A stretch of 64,000 bases of DNA, from NCBI GenBank assembly GCA_009377475.1, contig WHTY01000007.1, positions 23,051-87,050 of the forward strand. The letters run 5' to 3'. The notes beneath the pieces were generated by a model. It searched no databases and had not been told where the DNA came from. It was given only the letters and a program-made list of their open reading frames with translations. Shown in pieces: positions 43,404 to 52,215 of this stretch (the stretch's first letter is position 1; each line of letters starts with the position of its first letter). This DNA comes from Actinophytocola sp. (GTDB lineage: Bacteria; Actinomycetota; Actinomycetes; Mycobacteriales; Pseudonocardiaceae). Position numbers and translations under genes: made by a program.

Positions 43404-43866
43404 ACGCCAGGTCGACAGTTATCACGGACAATTTCACCCGACCGTGCGCAATTATTCGCGACCTCATGGCAACCTAGGAAATACGGCCATCCGTCCGACG
43501 CGATTCGAATAGAGATGTCCCAATTGACGGCAATGTCACCTACTGCGCCACGCTGCGATGAACGCGTGAGGCTGCGTCACCCACAGATCCAGCACGAGGC
43601 GGGTCGCAGTGCCATTTGGCTACATTCCGCAGTCACCACTGCCATGACACGACGCTACGTCATTTTTTCGAGTGAATACGAGAAACCTGTCAGTATATCC
43701 GGCGACATGGTCGACCCCACTGCGAACCACTTTGTTGTGATTCGACGTCACGATCGATTGACAAGCATCGCAACGGAATTCTCACGTGGGTATGTTCGGA
43801 GTCGGGCGAGCAATACCCATTGACTGGCCCCGATATGGATTCTCAACAAAGGAGAGTGCACCCACC
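43404..43866 (+). other. 463-bp AT-richer intergenic region, no gene recognised
   Basis: The GC content is visibly lower than in the flanks (for example GCGCAATTATTCGCG, TACGTCATTTTTTCGAG). A 102-codon frame at 43515-43823 lacks GC3 bias and any recognisable motif. TTGACA at 43758-43763 is a possible -35 for the downstream secreted-protein gene, but no convincing -10 was found. It may be a long 5' leader or an old insertion. Confidence 0.5.
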
Positions 43867-44118
43867 ATGAAAAAGGTTGGATTCGTCGCCGCGTCAGCGA
43901 TCGGCCTCTCGGTGATCTTCGGTGGCACCGCACAGGCAGCGCCTGCGGACAACAACGTGGATGTTCCAGCGGGCGACGACATCACCTACGCGGACGCCTT
44001 CCACCAGTTCAACGAAGGCGGCGGCGCGCTGGGCTACGGTGCTGCCTCGCTGGTGTCGAGTGCCTACACCGGCATCGCGCTGACTCCGGCTCTCGTCGCG
44101 GGTTCCTTCGACAACTAA
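43867..44118 (+). CDS. Small secreted protein of unknown function
   Basis: An 83-residue precursor with a clear Sec signal peptide: MKKVGFVAASAIGLSVIFG followed by GTAQA-A, cleavage after about residue 24. The mature peptide of about 58 residues is acidic and Gly/Ala-rich (DNNVDVPAGDDITYADAFHQFNEGGGALGYGAASLVSSAYTGIAL) with no Cys. A strong AAAGGAGAG ribosome-binding site lies about 10 nt upstream of the ATG. Placed after the low-GC gap and before a strong hairpin, so it is monocistronic. No known family recognised. Confidence 0.8.
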   Translation: MKKVGFVAASAIGLSVIFGGTAQAAPADNNVDVPAGDDITYADAFHQFNEGGGALGYGAASLVSSAYTGIALTPALVAGSFDN

Positions 44119-44143
44119 GACGACGTAGCGACACGCATTGCAT

Positions 44144-44186
44144 GAAGGGCTTCTTACTTGCGTCTGACGCAAGTAAGAAGCCCTTC
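44144..44186 (+). terminator. 43-nt near-perfect palindrome (GAAGGGCTTCTT type)
   Basis: Arms at 44144-44164 and 44166-44186 (beginning GAAGGGCTTCTTACTTGCG) pair over 21 bp around a single T; a real loop would open the inner pairs. It follows the small secreted-protein gene. The outer half is shared with the hairpin at 45130. Confidence 0.85.
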
Positions 44187-44286
44187 GTTGCGCGGTCCCG
44201 GTTTCGTGCCGGGGCCTGTGTCGTGTCTGGGATCTCGCCGCATCGGGTGCCCCACCGGCCATGCCAACCCGGGTACGTTGGTTCTC

Positions 44287-45120
44287 ATGGCTGAGATTCC
44301 CTCGATCACTCTGAACAACGGCGTCGCCATGCCGCAGGTCGGTCTCGGCGTGTTCCAGGTCCCGAGCGAGCAGACCCGCGCCGCCGTGACCAGCGCGTTG
44401 GAGGCTGGATACCGCAGCATCGACACCGCGAAGGTCTACGGCAACGAAGCAGAAGTCGGCGAGGCCATCGCGCAGTCAGGCGTCCCGCGCGACGAGCTGT
44501 TCGTCACCACCAAGCTGTGGAACTCCGACCAGGGATACGACGAGACGGTCCGCGCGTTCGAGCGGAGCTTGAGCAAGCTCGGCATGGACTACGTCGATCT
44601 GTATCTGATTCACTGGCCGGTTCCCGAACTGGACCGCTACCGCGAGACCTGGCGCGCGTTCGAGAAGCTGCACGCCGACGGCACGATCCGCGCGATCGGC
44701 GTCTCCAACTTCAAGCCGCACCACCTCGACCGGCTCGCCGAGAGCAGCGACGTCATGCCCGCGGTGAACCAGATCGAGCTGCATCCCTATCTACAGCAGG
44801 CGGAGTCGCGGCAGTACCACGCCGAGCACGGCATCGTCACCGAGGCGTGGGCCCCCATCGGGCAGGGCGGCGGCCTCCTGGACGACCCGGCGATCACGAA
44901 GCTGGCGGACAAGCACGGCCGCACCCCGGCGCAGGTCGTGCTGCGCTGGCACGTGCAGCTCGGCAACGTCGTCATCCCGAAGTCGGTCACGCCGTCGCGC
45001 ATCAGGGAGAACCTCGACCTGTTCGGGTTCAGCCTTGATGACGACGACATGGCCACCATCGGGGACCTGAACCGCGACGAGCGGATCGGGCCGGACCCGG
45101 ACACGCTGAACGTGCGGTGA
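44287..45120 (+). CDS. Aldo/keto reductase (2,5-diketo-gluconate reductase-like)
   Basis: A 277-residue NADPH-dependent reductase of carbonyl compounds. AKR motifs: MPQVGLGVFQVPSEQTRAAVTSALEAGYRSIDTAKVYGNEAEVGEAI (Asp and Tyr of the tetrad), ELFVTTKLWNSDQGYDE (Lys), YVDLYLIHWPVP (His), IRAIGVSNFKPHHLDRL, VNQIELHPYLQQ, and cofactor loop VIPKSVTPSRIRENLDLF. The ATG at 44287 is used; a TTG at 44158 lies inside the preceding terminator and is not credible. Flanked on both sides by GAAGGGCTTCTT hairpins. Natural substrate unknown. Confidence 0.94.
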   Translation: MAEIPSITLNNGVAMPQVGLGVFQVPSEQTRAAVTSALEAGYRSIDTAKVYGNEAEVGEAIAQSGVPRDELFVTTKLWNSDQGYDETVRAFERSLSKLGMDYVDLYLIHWPVPELDRYRETWRAFEKLHADGTIRAIGVSNFKPHHLDRLAESSDVMPAVNQIELHPYLQQAESRQYHAEHGIVTEAWAPIGQGGGLLDDPAITKLADKHGRTPAQVVLRWHVQLGNVVIPKSVTPSRIRENLDLFGFSLDDDDMATIGDLNRDERIGPDPDTLNVR

Positions 45121-45129
45121 GGTTCACTA

Positions 45130-45174
45130 CGAAGGGCTTCTTTCTCGCGTGACATGCGAGAAAGAAGCCCTTCG
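45130..45174. terminator. 19-bp hairpin terminator (GAAGGGCTTCTT type)
   Basis: Arms at 45130-45148 and 45156-45174 (beginning CGAAGGGCTTCTTTCTCGC) with a 7-nt loop, between the convergent aldo/keto reductase and thioredoxin genes. The outer 12 bp and trailing GTTGC match the hairpin at 44144. Confidence 0.85.
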
Positions 45175-45224
45175 TTGCATCAGACGTCCCACCAACCGCC
45201 ACTTACCGGACCACGTCCGGTAGC

Positions 45225-45584
45225 TCACTGCTGCTGGGCGATCTTCTCACGCACCTCGTTCATGTCGACCTCACCGACCTTGTCGATCAGCTCGTCCAGC
45301 TGCGGCGCCGACAACGCTCCCGGCTGCGCGTAAAGCACGACGCCGTCGCGCACCGCCATCACCGTCGGGATCGACGAGATCCCGAACGCCTGCGCCAGCT
45401 CCGGCTGCGCCTCGGTGTCGACCTTGCCGAACGTGATGCCGGGGTTGCTCTCCGCCGCCCGCTCGTACACCGGCGCGAACGACCGGCACGGCCCGCACCA
45501 CGAGGCCCAGAAGTCCACCAACACGGTGCCTTCCGCGCTCACGACGTCGTTGAAGTTGTCGCTGGTCAGTTCGACCGTCGCCAC
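45225..45584 (-). CDS. trxA: Thioredoxin
   Basis: A 119-residue thioredoxin with active site FWASWCGPCRSFAPVYE (Cys30-Gly-Pro-Cys33), cis-Pro segment ISSIPTVMAVRDGVVLYAQPGAL and a C-terminal helix EVDMNEVREKIAQQQ. It reduces protein disulfides in the cytosol. GTG at 45584 is the start, with AAGGAG just upstream; the longer in-frame extension to 45737 has no thioredoxin character. Such stand-alone thioredoxins are usually secondary paralogues next to no dedicated reductase. Confidence 0.95.
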   Translation of the reverse strand: MATVELTSDNFNDVVSAEGTVLVDFWASWCGPCRSFAPVYERAAESNPGITFGKVDTEAQPELAQAFGISSIPTVMAVRDGVVLYAQPGALSAPQLDELIDKVGEVDMNEVREKIAQQQ

Positions 45585-45850
45585 ATCGGCTCCTTCCAGT
45601 TGAACCCCTTCGGGTACGCAAACACCGGGCATGCCGCCGTTGTTCCTGACCGCACCACTGGCCGTGAACATCCGTACGGACCAACAGCAACGCGGCAAAC
45701 GGCGCAACCTACGACCACCTTTCGTGGTCCAGGTCACACCACCGTGACACCGCCGTTGCCGATTCGTAATCTAAGCCCGCTCTTGCGGTGATGGGGCGCA
45801 AGAACACCACGTTCCAGCGCCCGAACTCACTGCGAAGGATGACGCAAGGC

Positions 45851-46558
45851 ATGGCAGGTCGACATCGCGCTCCCACCCCATCACGTGCGAAGCCGGTCGC
45901 CATCGGCGTCATTGCGGTCGCCCTGATCGGCGCGACGTTCTGGCTGGTCGGCAGCCTGCGCGCCGGCGCGGACGCCCCGGCGATCACGGCCGCGACGTTC
46001 CACGGCCCGTCGATCGCACCGCCAACGACCACGACAACGACCGAGCCCACGACGACGTCGACGTCCCCGCGTACGGCGCGGCCGACGACGACAACGCGGC
46101 GCAGCACATCCCCGTCTCCGAGGCGGCAGGTCACGTACCAGAAGCCGAAGCCAACGACGACGTCGCACACCCACCCGCCGAGGCCACCGCCACCCCCGAC
46201 GTCCTGTCCAACGACACTCGAGGGCACCCAGCCCCACGCGGCGCAGGTCGGCCACCATCTGCTCGGCCGGTTCGACGTCGATTCCGTGATCGGCAGGTCC
46301 GCGCGGTCCGGCACAAGCGACCACCCCGACGGGCTCGCGCTCGACTTCATGGTCTCGACCTCGACGGGCGACGCGCTGGCCGCATACGTGCTGGACAACC
46401 AGGCGCGGTTCGGCGTCAAGTACGTGATCTGGCGGCAGCGCTACAACGACGGCGGCGGCTGGTCGTACATGTCGGATCGGGGCAGCACCACCGCTAACCA
46501 CTACGACCACGTGCACGTGTCGTTCCATCCCGGCGTGGACGTCGACGTGGCGTGCTGA
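45851..46558 (+). CDS. Membrane-anchored protein with Thr/Pro-rich stalk and ARB_07466-like (M15-type) domain
   Basis: About 235 residues. A short basic N-terminus is followed by one membrane segment (AIGVIAVALIGATFWLVGSL), then a Thr/Pro/Arg-rich stalk (TTTTTTEPTTTSTSP..., about 90 residues) and a C-terminal globular domain with SDHPDGLALDFMV, ARFGVKYVIWRQRYNDGGGW and NHYDHVHVSFH. This His/Asp pattern is that of ARB_07466-type domains related to VanY/M15 peptidases, suggesting a cell-wall role outside the membrane. The start is uncertain: ATG at 45851 is used, but ATG 45839 or GTG 45788 are possible. Confidence 0.75.
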   Translation: MAGRHRAPTPSRAKPVAIGVIAVALIGATFWLVGSLRAGADAPAITAATFHGPSIAPPTTTTTTEPTTTSTSPRTARPTTTTRRSTSPSPRRQVTYQKPKPTTTSHTHPPRPPPPPTSCPTTLEGTQPHAAQVGHHLLGRFDVDSVIGRSARSGTSDHPDGLALDFMVSTSTGDALAAYVLDNQARFGVKYVIWRQRYNDGGGWSYMSDRGSTTANHYDHVHVSFHPGVDVDVAC

Positions 46559-46644
46559 TCCGTGTTACCGGATGACACCATCTACACAAGCGTCTAACGT
46601 GGTGCACGAGGAGCCGAGGCAGGCGCACGCCGGAGAGGACGGTC

Positions 46645-48162
<1,518 letters not shown>

Positions 48163-48182
48163 CGTTCGGCTGCGGTGCTGCT

Positions 48183-48488
48183 TTAGGCGTCGGAGTTGTC
48201 CGGTGTGGACTCCGCCGTGCGCCGCAAGGTACGGACGATCGCGCTGGTAGCGCGGTTGATCTGGACGGTGATCGCCTTGACCACGAGCCACGCGATCGCT
48301 AGGAACAGCGCACCGTAGAACAGGGGCGTCGCGGCGCCCGACGAGTCGCTGAACAGCGCCGTGATGGCGCCGACGACCAGCGCGAGTCCGAAAAGGACGA
48401 GCGCGCAGTACCCGATCCACGTGACGTACTCGTTGCGCTCGTACAACACCGACAGCTCATCGACCGCATGCTTGTGGTTCGGCTTCAC
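48183..48488 (-). CDS. Small two-TM membrane protein, unknown function
   Basis: A 101-residue protein: hydrophilic N-terminus (NHKHAVDELSVLYERNEYV), two membrane segments (WIGYCALVLFGLALVVGAITALF and ATPLFYGALFLAIAWLVVKAI), and a basic C-terminus (RATSAIVRTLRRTAE). It starts 122 bp from the divergent antitoxin gene. No family recognised with confidence. Confidence 0.65.
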   Translation of the reverse strand: MKPNHKHAVDELSVLYERNEYVTWIGYCALVLFGLALVVGAITALFSDSSGAATPLFYGALFLAIAWLVVKAITVQINRATSAIVRTLRRTAESTPDNSDA

Positions 48489-48570
48489 CAGGTCCCCTCC
48501 TGTCGCGCCAGTTCGCCACGGGCAGGGCGCACATTACCGAAATATCGGGCCACAGCGGGGCGGTTATGTC

Positions 48571-48591
48571 ATGCAAGCATTTTGCTTGCAT
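48571..48591. promoter_or_regulatory. Inverted repeat ATGCAAGCA-TTT-TGCTTGCAT, likely antitoxin operator
   Basis: Perfect 9-bp arms with a 3-nt spacer, 19 bp before the antitoxin start. A second imperfect repeat (ATGCTGGC...GCTAGCAT) spans the start codon. FitA/VapB-type antitoxins repress their own operon through such sites. Confidence 0.65.
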
Positions 48592-48609
48592 TGGTAGTAG
48601 GATGCTGGC

Positions 48610-48846
48610 ATGGCTAGCATACACATCCGCGATATCTCCGACGACGCGGTAACCACACTGAAGGTGCGCGCGGCGCGCGCAGGGCAGTCCCTTCAGGCAT
48701 ACCTTCGCCAGGTCCTCGAAACCGAAGCAGAAACGCTGACGCCAGAAGAAGCCGCTGACCGCGCACGCACAATTGCGGAACGGTCGTCGGTCACCGCAGA
48801 CGACGTTGTCCAGGCAATCGCGGACATGCGCGAGGCCCGCGCGTGA
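48610..48846 (+). CDS. FitA-like ribbon-helix-helix antitoxin
   Basis: A 78-residue protein. N-terminal RHH fold: ASIHIRDISDDAVTTLKVRAARAGQSLQAYLRQVLETEA, the FitA pattern. The C-terminal part (ERSSVTADDVVQAIADMREARA) should wrap the toxin. Its stop overlaps the toxin start by 4 bp (GTGA), giving coupled translation. It should neutralise the PIN toxin and repress the operon via the palindrome upstream. Confidence 0.9.
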   Translation: MASIHIRDISDDAVTTLKVRAARAGQSLQAYLRQVLETEAETLTPEEAADRARTIAERSSVTADDVVQAIADMREARA

Positions 48847-49271
48847 TCGTGCTGGACACCTCCGCGTTAGTGGAGTTCCTGGTCGGCACGGACGCAGCGG
48901 CCGACGACGTCCGCAACGCCGCGCGAGGCCAGCGGCTCAACGCGCCCCACGCCGTCGACCTGGAGTGTGCCGCCGCACTACGTGGATTGGTACTCGGGAA
49001 GAAGCTGCCTGCGGACGAGGCGCGGCGTGCTCTTGAACTGCTTGGCGAGATGAGCATCGTTCGGCACGACCACACGCCGCTGCTGCCGCGCATCTGGGAG
49101 CTACGGCACAATATGTGGCCTTATGACGCCGCATACGTCGCTCTTGCCGAGAGTTTGGGTGCCGACCTGATCACCATTGACGCCAAACTGGCCGGGGTTC
49201 CGGGCTTGTCGTGCACGGTGATCGACGTCCGAGGCGGCACGGCGACCCCGCCGAGCCCGCGAGGGTCCTGA
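48843..49271 (+). CDS. vapC: VapC-type PIN-domain ribonuclease toxin
   Basis: A 142-residue PIN protein that probably cleaves tRNA or other RNA when not bound by antitoxin. Acidic catalytic residues are visible in VLDTSALVEFL, DLECAAALRGL, and WPYDAAYVALAESLGADLITIDAKLA. GTG start at 48843 overlaps the antitoxin stop. The C-terminal 20 residues (RGGTATPPSPRGS) are disordered. The full catalytic set is present, so the toxin looks active. Confidence 0.92.
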   Translation: MIVLDTSALVEFLVGTDAAADDVRNAARGQRLNAPHAVDLECAAALRGLVLGKKLPADEARRALELLGEMSIVRHDHTPLLPRIWELRHNMWPYDAAYVALAESLGADLITIDAKLAGVPGLSCTVIDVRGGTATPPSPRGS

Positions 49272-49317
49272 GCGCGCGAAACGCCACCTGGAACGCAGCA
49301 CGCGGGTCTTTCGAACG

Positions 49318-49842
49318 TCACACTCGACGTCCCGAGTGCCGGACACGACGTCCGGAGTGCCGGACACGACGTGGCTGCGGGCTCAGCCGCTGTTTGTACC
49401 TTGACACCAGGACGTGCCCGATCGCGAGCACCGCGACGACCGCCAGCGGCACCCCGATCTGCGGGTACGGCAGGGTCAACGCGGGCACGACGACGAAACC
49501 CGCCCACAGCGAGACGTAGGTGAAGTACACGTGGTCGACGTAGCGGTCCTGCCAGCCAGGCCGCGACGCGGCAGCAACGGCGAGCGCGCGCACCATGCGG
49601 ACGACCATGACGGCCGCGAGCACCGCCAGCCCCGTGAACGCGACTCGCGCCCCACCCGTCAACCCGGGCCAGTCCACCGCGATGAGCACGACGACCGACG
49701 CCAGCAGGCCGCCGAGGCAGACCAGGTAAGCGACCCGAACCGCGCCCGCGCTGCCCGGCCGAGGACGGATGGCGATGAGCCCGGCGAGCAGCCCGCCGAT
49801 CCCAGCGAGCGAGTGAAGCGAGACAAGCACGATCCGAAGCAT
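49318..49842 (-). CDS. Five- or six-TM membrane protein with repeat-derived C-terminus
   Basis: A 174-residue hydrophobic protein: LRIVLVSLHSLAGIGGLLAGLIAI, VAYLVCLGGLLASVVVLIAV, VAFTGLAVLAAVMVVRMVRALAVAA, YFTYVSLWAGFVVVPALTLPY, LAVVAVLAIGHVLV. The last about 17 residues are RVRHSG heptads, encoded by the 21-bp array at 49325-49372, which also supplies the stop codon region. Divergent from a TetR gene with an operator between, so it may be the regulated target. Function unknown. Confidence 0.7.
   Translation of the reverse strand: MLRIVLVSLHSLAGIGGLLAGLIAIRPRPGSAGAVRVAYLVCLGGLLASVVVLIAVDWPGLTGGARVAFTGLAVLAAVMVVRMVRALAVAAASRPGWQDRYVDHVYFTYVSLWAGFVVVPALTLPYPQIGVPLAVVAVLAIGHVLVSRYKQRLSPQPRRVRHSGRRVRHSGRRV
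49325..49372. repeat. 21-bp-period array at the 3' end of the membrane gene
   Basis: CGACGTCCCGAGTGCCGGACA (49325-49345) and CGACGTCCGGAGTGCCGGACA (49346-49366), with a partial third copy CGACGT (49367-49372). The core GGACACGACGTCC and the 21-bp period match the array at 25425-25518. It encodes RRVRHSG heptads on the minus strand. Confidence 0.8.
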
Positions 49843-49876
49843 CTGGAGCCTCCATGCCGACCGGATCTCACTATAG

Positions 49877-49906
49877 TAACGTTGTTTTTATACAACGACA
49901 ACGTTA
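49877..49906. promoter_or_regulatory. TetR-type operator TAACGTTGT-N12-ACAACGTTA
   Basis: Perfect 9-bp arms (49877-49885, 49898-49906) in the gap between the divergent membrane-protein and TetR genes. An inner GTTGT/ACAAC pair is nested. AT-rich centre; overlaps the likely promoter. Confidence 0.7.
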
Positions 49907-49916
49907 TTGGAGTGAC

Positions 49917-50579
49917 GTGCCCGCTCGACCGACCGACGGAACCCCCTACGCCGCCGCGCACGCCGAGGGCAAGCGAGCCCTGCGCACGCTCGCGCTCGAC
50001 ACCGCGAGCACGCTGCTCGAACAGGAAGGCCCTGCCGCGCTGACCATGCGCCGCATCGCCGCCGAGATGGGCTGCTCGACGACGGTGCTCTACACCATCT
50101 TCGGCGGCAAGTCCGGTATCGCGGAGACGCTGTGGCGGGAGGGTTTCGCCCGGCTGCGGACCGCGCTCGCAGAGGCACGCGGACCCGACCCGCTCGCCAG
50201 GCTGGCGGCGATGGGACACGCCTACCGGCGCAACGCGCTGACCAACCGCGCCTACTACTCGATCATGTTCCAGCGCCCGATCCCCGGCTTCCAGCCGTCG
50301 GAGCAGGCCCGCGCCGAAAGCCTCGAACCGCTCCGCGTGCTGGCCGACGCGGTGGCCGACTGCCTCGAAGCCGGGGTATTCGAGCGGGGCGATCCTGACT
50401 ACATCGCCCGCGTGCTCTGGGCCGCGTCCCACGGCGCCGTGAGCCTCGAACTGGCGGACTACGAAGGCGCAACCGACGCCGAGCAGCGCTTCGACGACCT
50501 CATCGGCGCGGCCGCCGCGTGGTTCATGCCTGCGCCCCCCGCGCGTCCTGACGTACCCGCGCCGCGTCCGCATCCGTGA
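49917..50579 (+). CDS. TetR-family transcriptional regulator
   Basis: About 220 residues. N-terminal HTH: ALRTLALDTASTLLEQEGPAALTMRRIAAEMGCSTTVLYTIFGGKSGIAETLWREGFARL. C-terminal ligand domain of the TetR_C_33-like kind (HAYRRNALTNRAYYSIMFQRPIPGF). GTG at 49917 is preferred, with TGGAG just upstream; ATG at 49854 would span the operator. Likely autorepressor that also controls the divergent membrane gene. Its last 56 bp overlap the convergent GlpD-like gene. Confidence 0.88.
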   Translation: MPARPTDGTPYAAAHAEGKRALRTLALDTASTLLEQEGPAALTMRRIAAEMGCSTTVLYTIFGGKSGIAETLWREGFARLRTALAEARGPDPLARLAAMGHAYRRNALTNRAYYSIMFQRPIPGFQPSEQARAESLEPLRVLADAVADCLEAGVFERGDPDYIARVLWAASHGAVSLELADYEGATDAEQRFDDLIGAAAAWFMPAPPARPDVPAPRPHP

Positions 50580-52215
50580 CCGCGACGGCCGCACGCCGGT
50601 CCGCCTCCCGCTCCACGCGGTAGCGCTCCGCCTCTTCCTTGCGGCGCACGTCGTCCCAGCCGAGGACGTCCCCAACGACGTCGGCAGCGCGGGACGCGGC
50701 AGCCACACCCCGATCCGGCGTCTCCATGAACACCCGCGTCCGGCGCACAAGGACGTCGTCCAGCGTGAGCGCGCCCTCGTGCGCGGCTGCGTAGTGCAGT
50801 TCGGCGGACAGATATCCCGGCGCGCCCGGCACCGGCTCCCTCAGCGCAGGTCGATCCGCGATCAGATCCAACAGTTCCGTGGTCAACGCGCCGTAGCGGC
50901 CGAGCAGATGCTCGATCGCGGACTCCGGCAGTCCCGACTCCGCCGCCAGCGACGACACCTGGTTGCGCAGCGCCGGATAGCCGGTCGCGCCGAGAACCGG
51001 CAGCCGCTCGGTCACCGACGCAGGCACCGCCCGGCCCAGCCGGGTCGCGGCGGCGTCCACGGCGTCGCGCGCCATGATCCGATACGTGGTGTACTTCCCG
51101 CCCACCACGGAGAACATCCCGCGCGGCCCCTCCAGCACGGCGTGGTCCCGGGACAGCGCCGCCGTCGCGTCGCCCTTGCCGCTCACCAGCGGCCGCAGCC
51201 CCGCGTACACCCCCACGACGTCCTCAGTGGACAGTGGCGTGCGCAGCCAGCGGTTGGCGTGGCCGAGCAGGTAGTCGACGTCGGCCTTGGTGGCGGCGGG
51301 GTCGTCGCGGTCGGCGTCCCAACGGGTGTCTGTGGTGCCCATCAGCCAGTAGTCGAACCAGCGACGGATGATGAACACACTGTCGGACGTCTTGGCGATC
51401 ATGCCGGTGGCGGAGTCGATCCGGTCGCCGGCCACGACGACGTGGATGCCCTTCGCGGCGGTCACCGAGATGGACGACTCCCCCGTCAGCGACTGCACGT
51501 CCTCGGCCCACACGCCGGTCGCGCTGACCACGGTGCGGCCCCGCACGGTCACCTCGTCGCCGCTGTCGGCGTCGCGCACCCGCACGCCGGATACCCGACC
51601 GGCATCGCTCAACACCCCGACGACCGGCGCCCGCGTGACGACCCGCGCGCCCAGCCGGGCGGCGGTGCGCGCGACGGTCATGGTGTGGCGGGCGTCGTCC
51701 ACCCGGACGTCGTAGTACTGCACGCCGCCGGTGACGTCGTCGCGCAGCGCGGGCATCTCCCGCAGCACGCCGCGCCTGCTCAGGTGCCGGTGCCCCGCGA
51801 CGCTGCGGGTGCCGGTGAGCCGCAGCAGGTCGTAGAGCAGCACACCCGATCCGATGTACGGGCGTTCCCACCGACGCGTGAACGGGAACAGGAACTTCTC
51901 CGGCGACACCAGGTGCGGGCACAGCCGGTCCACCATCAGGTCGCGCTCGGTCAGCGCCTCGCGCACCAGCGAGAAGTTCAGCTGCTCCAGGTAGCGCAGG
52001 CCGCCGTGGAACACCTTCCCGGAGCGAGACGACGTCCCGGACGCGAGGTCGCCCTTCTCGAACAGCGCTACCGACAGGCCACGGCTGACGGCGTCCAGCG
52101 CGGTGCCGACTCCGGTAATGCCGCCACCGATCACGATGACGTCGAACTCTCGCGTGGCGGCGTCGGCCAGCGCGGCGGCGCGCTGGCCGGGGTTGAGGCT
52201 GCCCGGGTCGCTCAT
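50524..52215 (-). CDS. GlpD/EryB-like FAD-dependent polyol-phosphate dehydrogenase
   Basis: A 563-residue quinone-linked flavoprotein of the glycerol-3-phosphate dehydrogenase family: FDVIVIGGGITGVGTALDAVSRGLSVALFEKGDLASGTSSRSGKVFHGGLRYLEQ, TVVSATGVWAEDVQ, GTTDTRWDADRDDPAATKADVDYLL, FSVVGGKYTTYRIMA, plus the GlpD C-terminal helical domain. Context (FGGY kinase, RpiB-type isomerase, polyol ABC importer) suggests a polyol phosphate such as erythritol 4-phosphate (EryB-like) rather than housekeeping glycerol 3-phosphate. Last gene of the 13-gene operon, overlapping the aldolase by 4 bp and the convergent TetR gene by 56 bp. Confidence 0.88.
   Translation of the reverse strand: MSDPGSLNPGQRAAALADAATREFDVIVIGGGITGVGTALDAVSRGLSVALFEKGDLASGTSSRSGKVFHGGLRYLEQLNFSLVREALTERDLMVDRLCPHLVSPEKFLFPFTRRWERPYIGSGVLLYDLLRLTGTRSVAGHRHLSRRGVLREMPALRDDVTGGVQYYDVRVDDARHTMTVARTAARLGARVVTRAPVVGVLSDAGRVSGVRVRDADSGDEVTVRGRTVVSATGVWAEDVQSLTGESSISVTAAKGIHVVVAGDRIDSATGMIAKTSDSVFIIRRWFDYWLMGTTDTRWDADRDDPAATKADVDYLLGHANRWLRTPLSTEDVVGVYAGLRPLVSGKGDATAALSRDHAVLEGPRGMFSVVGGKYTTYRIMARDAVDAAATRLGRAVPASVTERLPVLGATGYPALRNQVSSLAAESGLPESAIEHLLGRYGALTTELLDLIADRPALREPVPGAPGYLSAELHYAAAHEGALTLDDVLVRRTRVFMETPDRGVAAASRAADVVGDVLGWDDVRRKEEAERYRVEREADRRAAVAVTDADAARVRQDARGAQA

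Noticed and set aside
43515..43823. A 102-codon frame in the AT-richer gap
   Set aside because: No GC3 bias, no motif and no convincing ribosome-binding site.
49659..50750. A 363-codon minus-strand frame
   Set aside because: Antisense to the TetR gene and partly out of frame with the membrane gene; Arg/Gly-rich.
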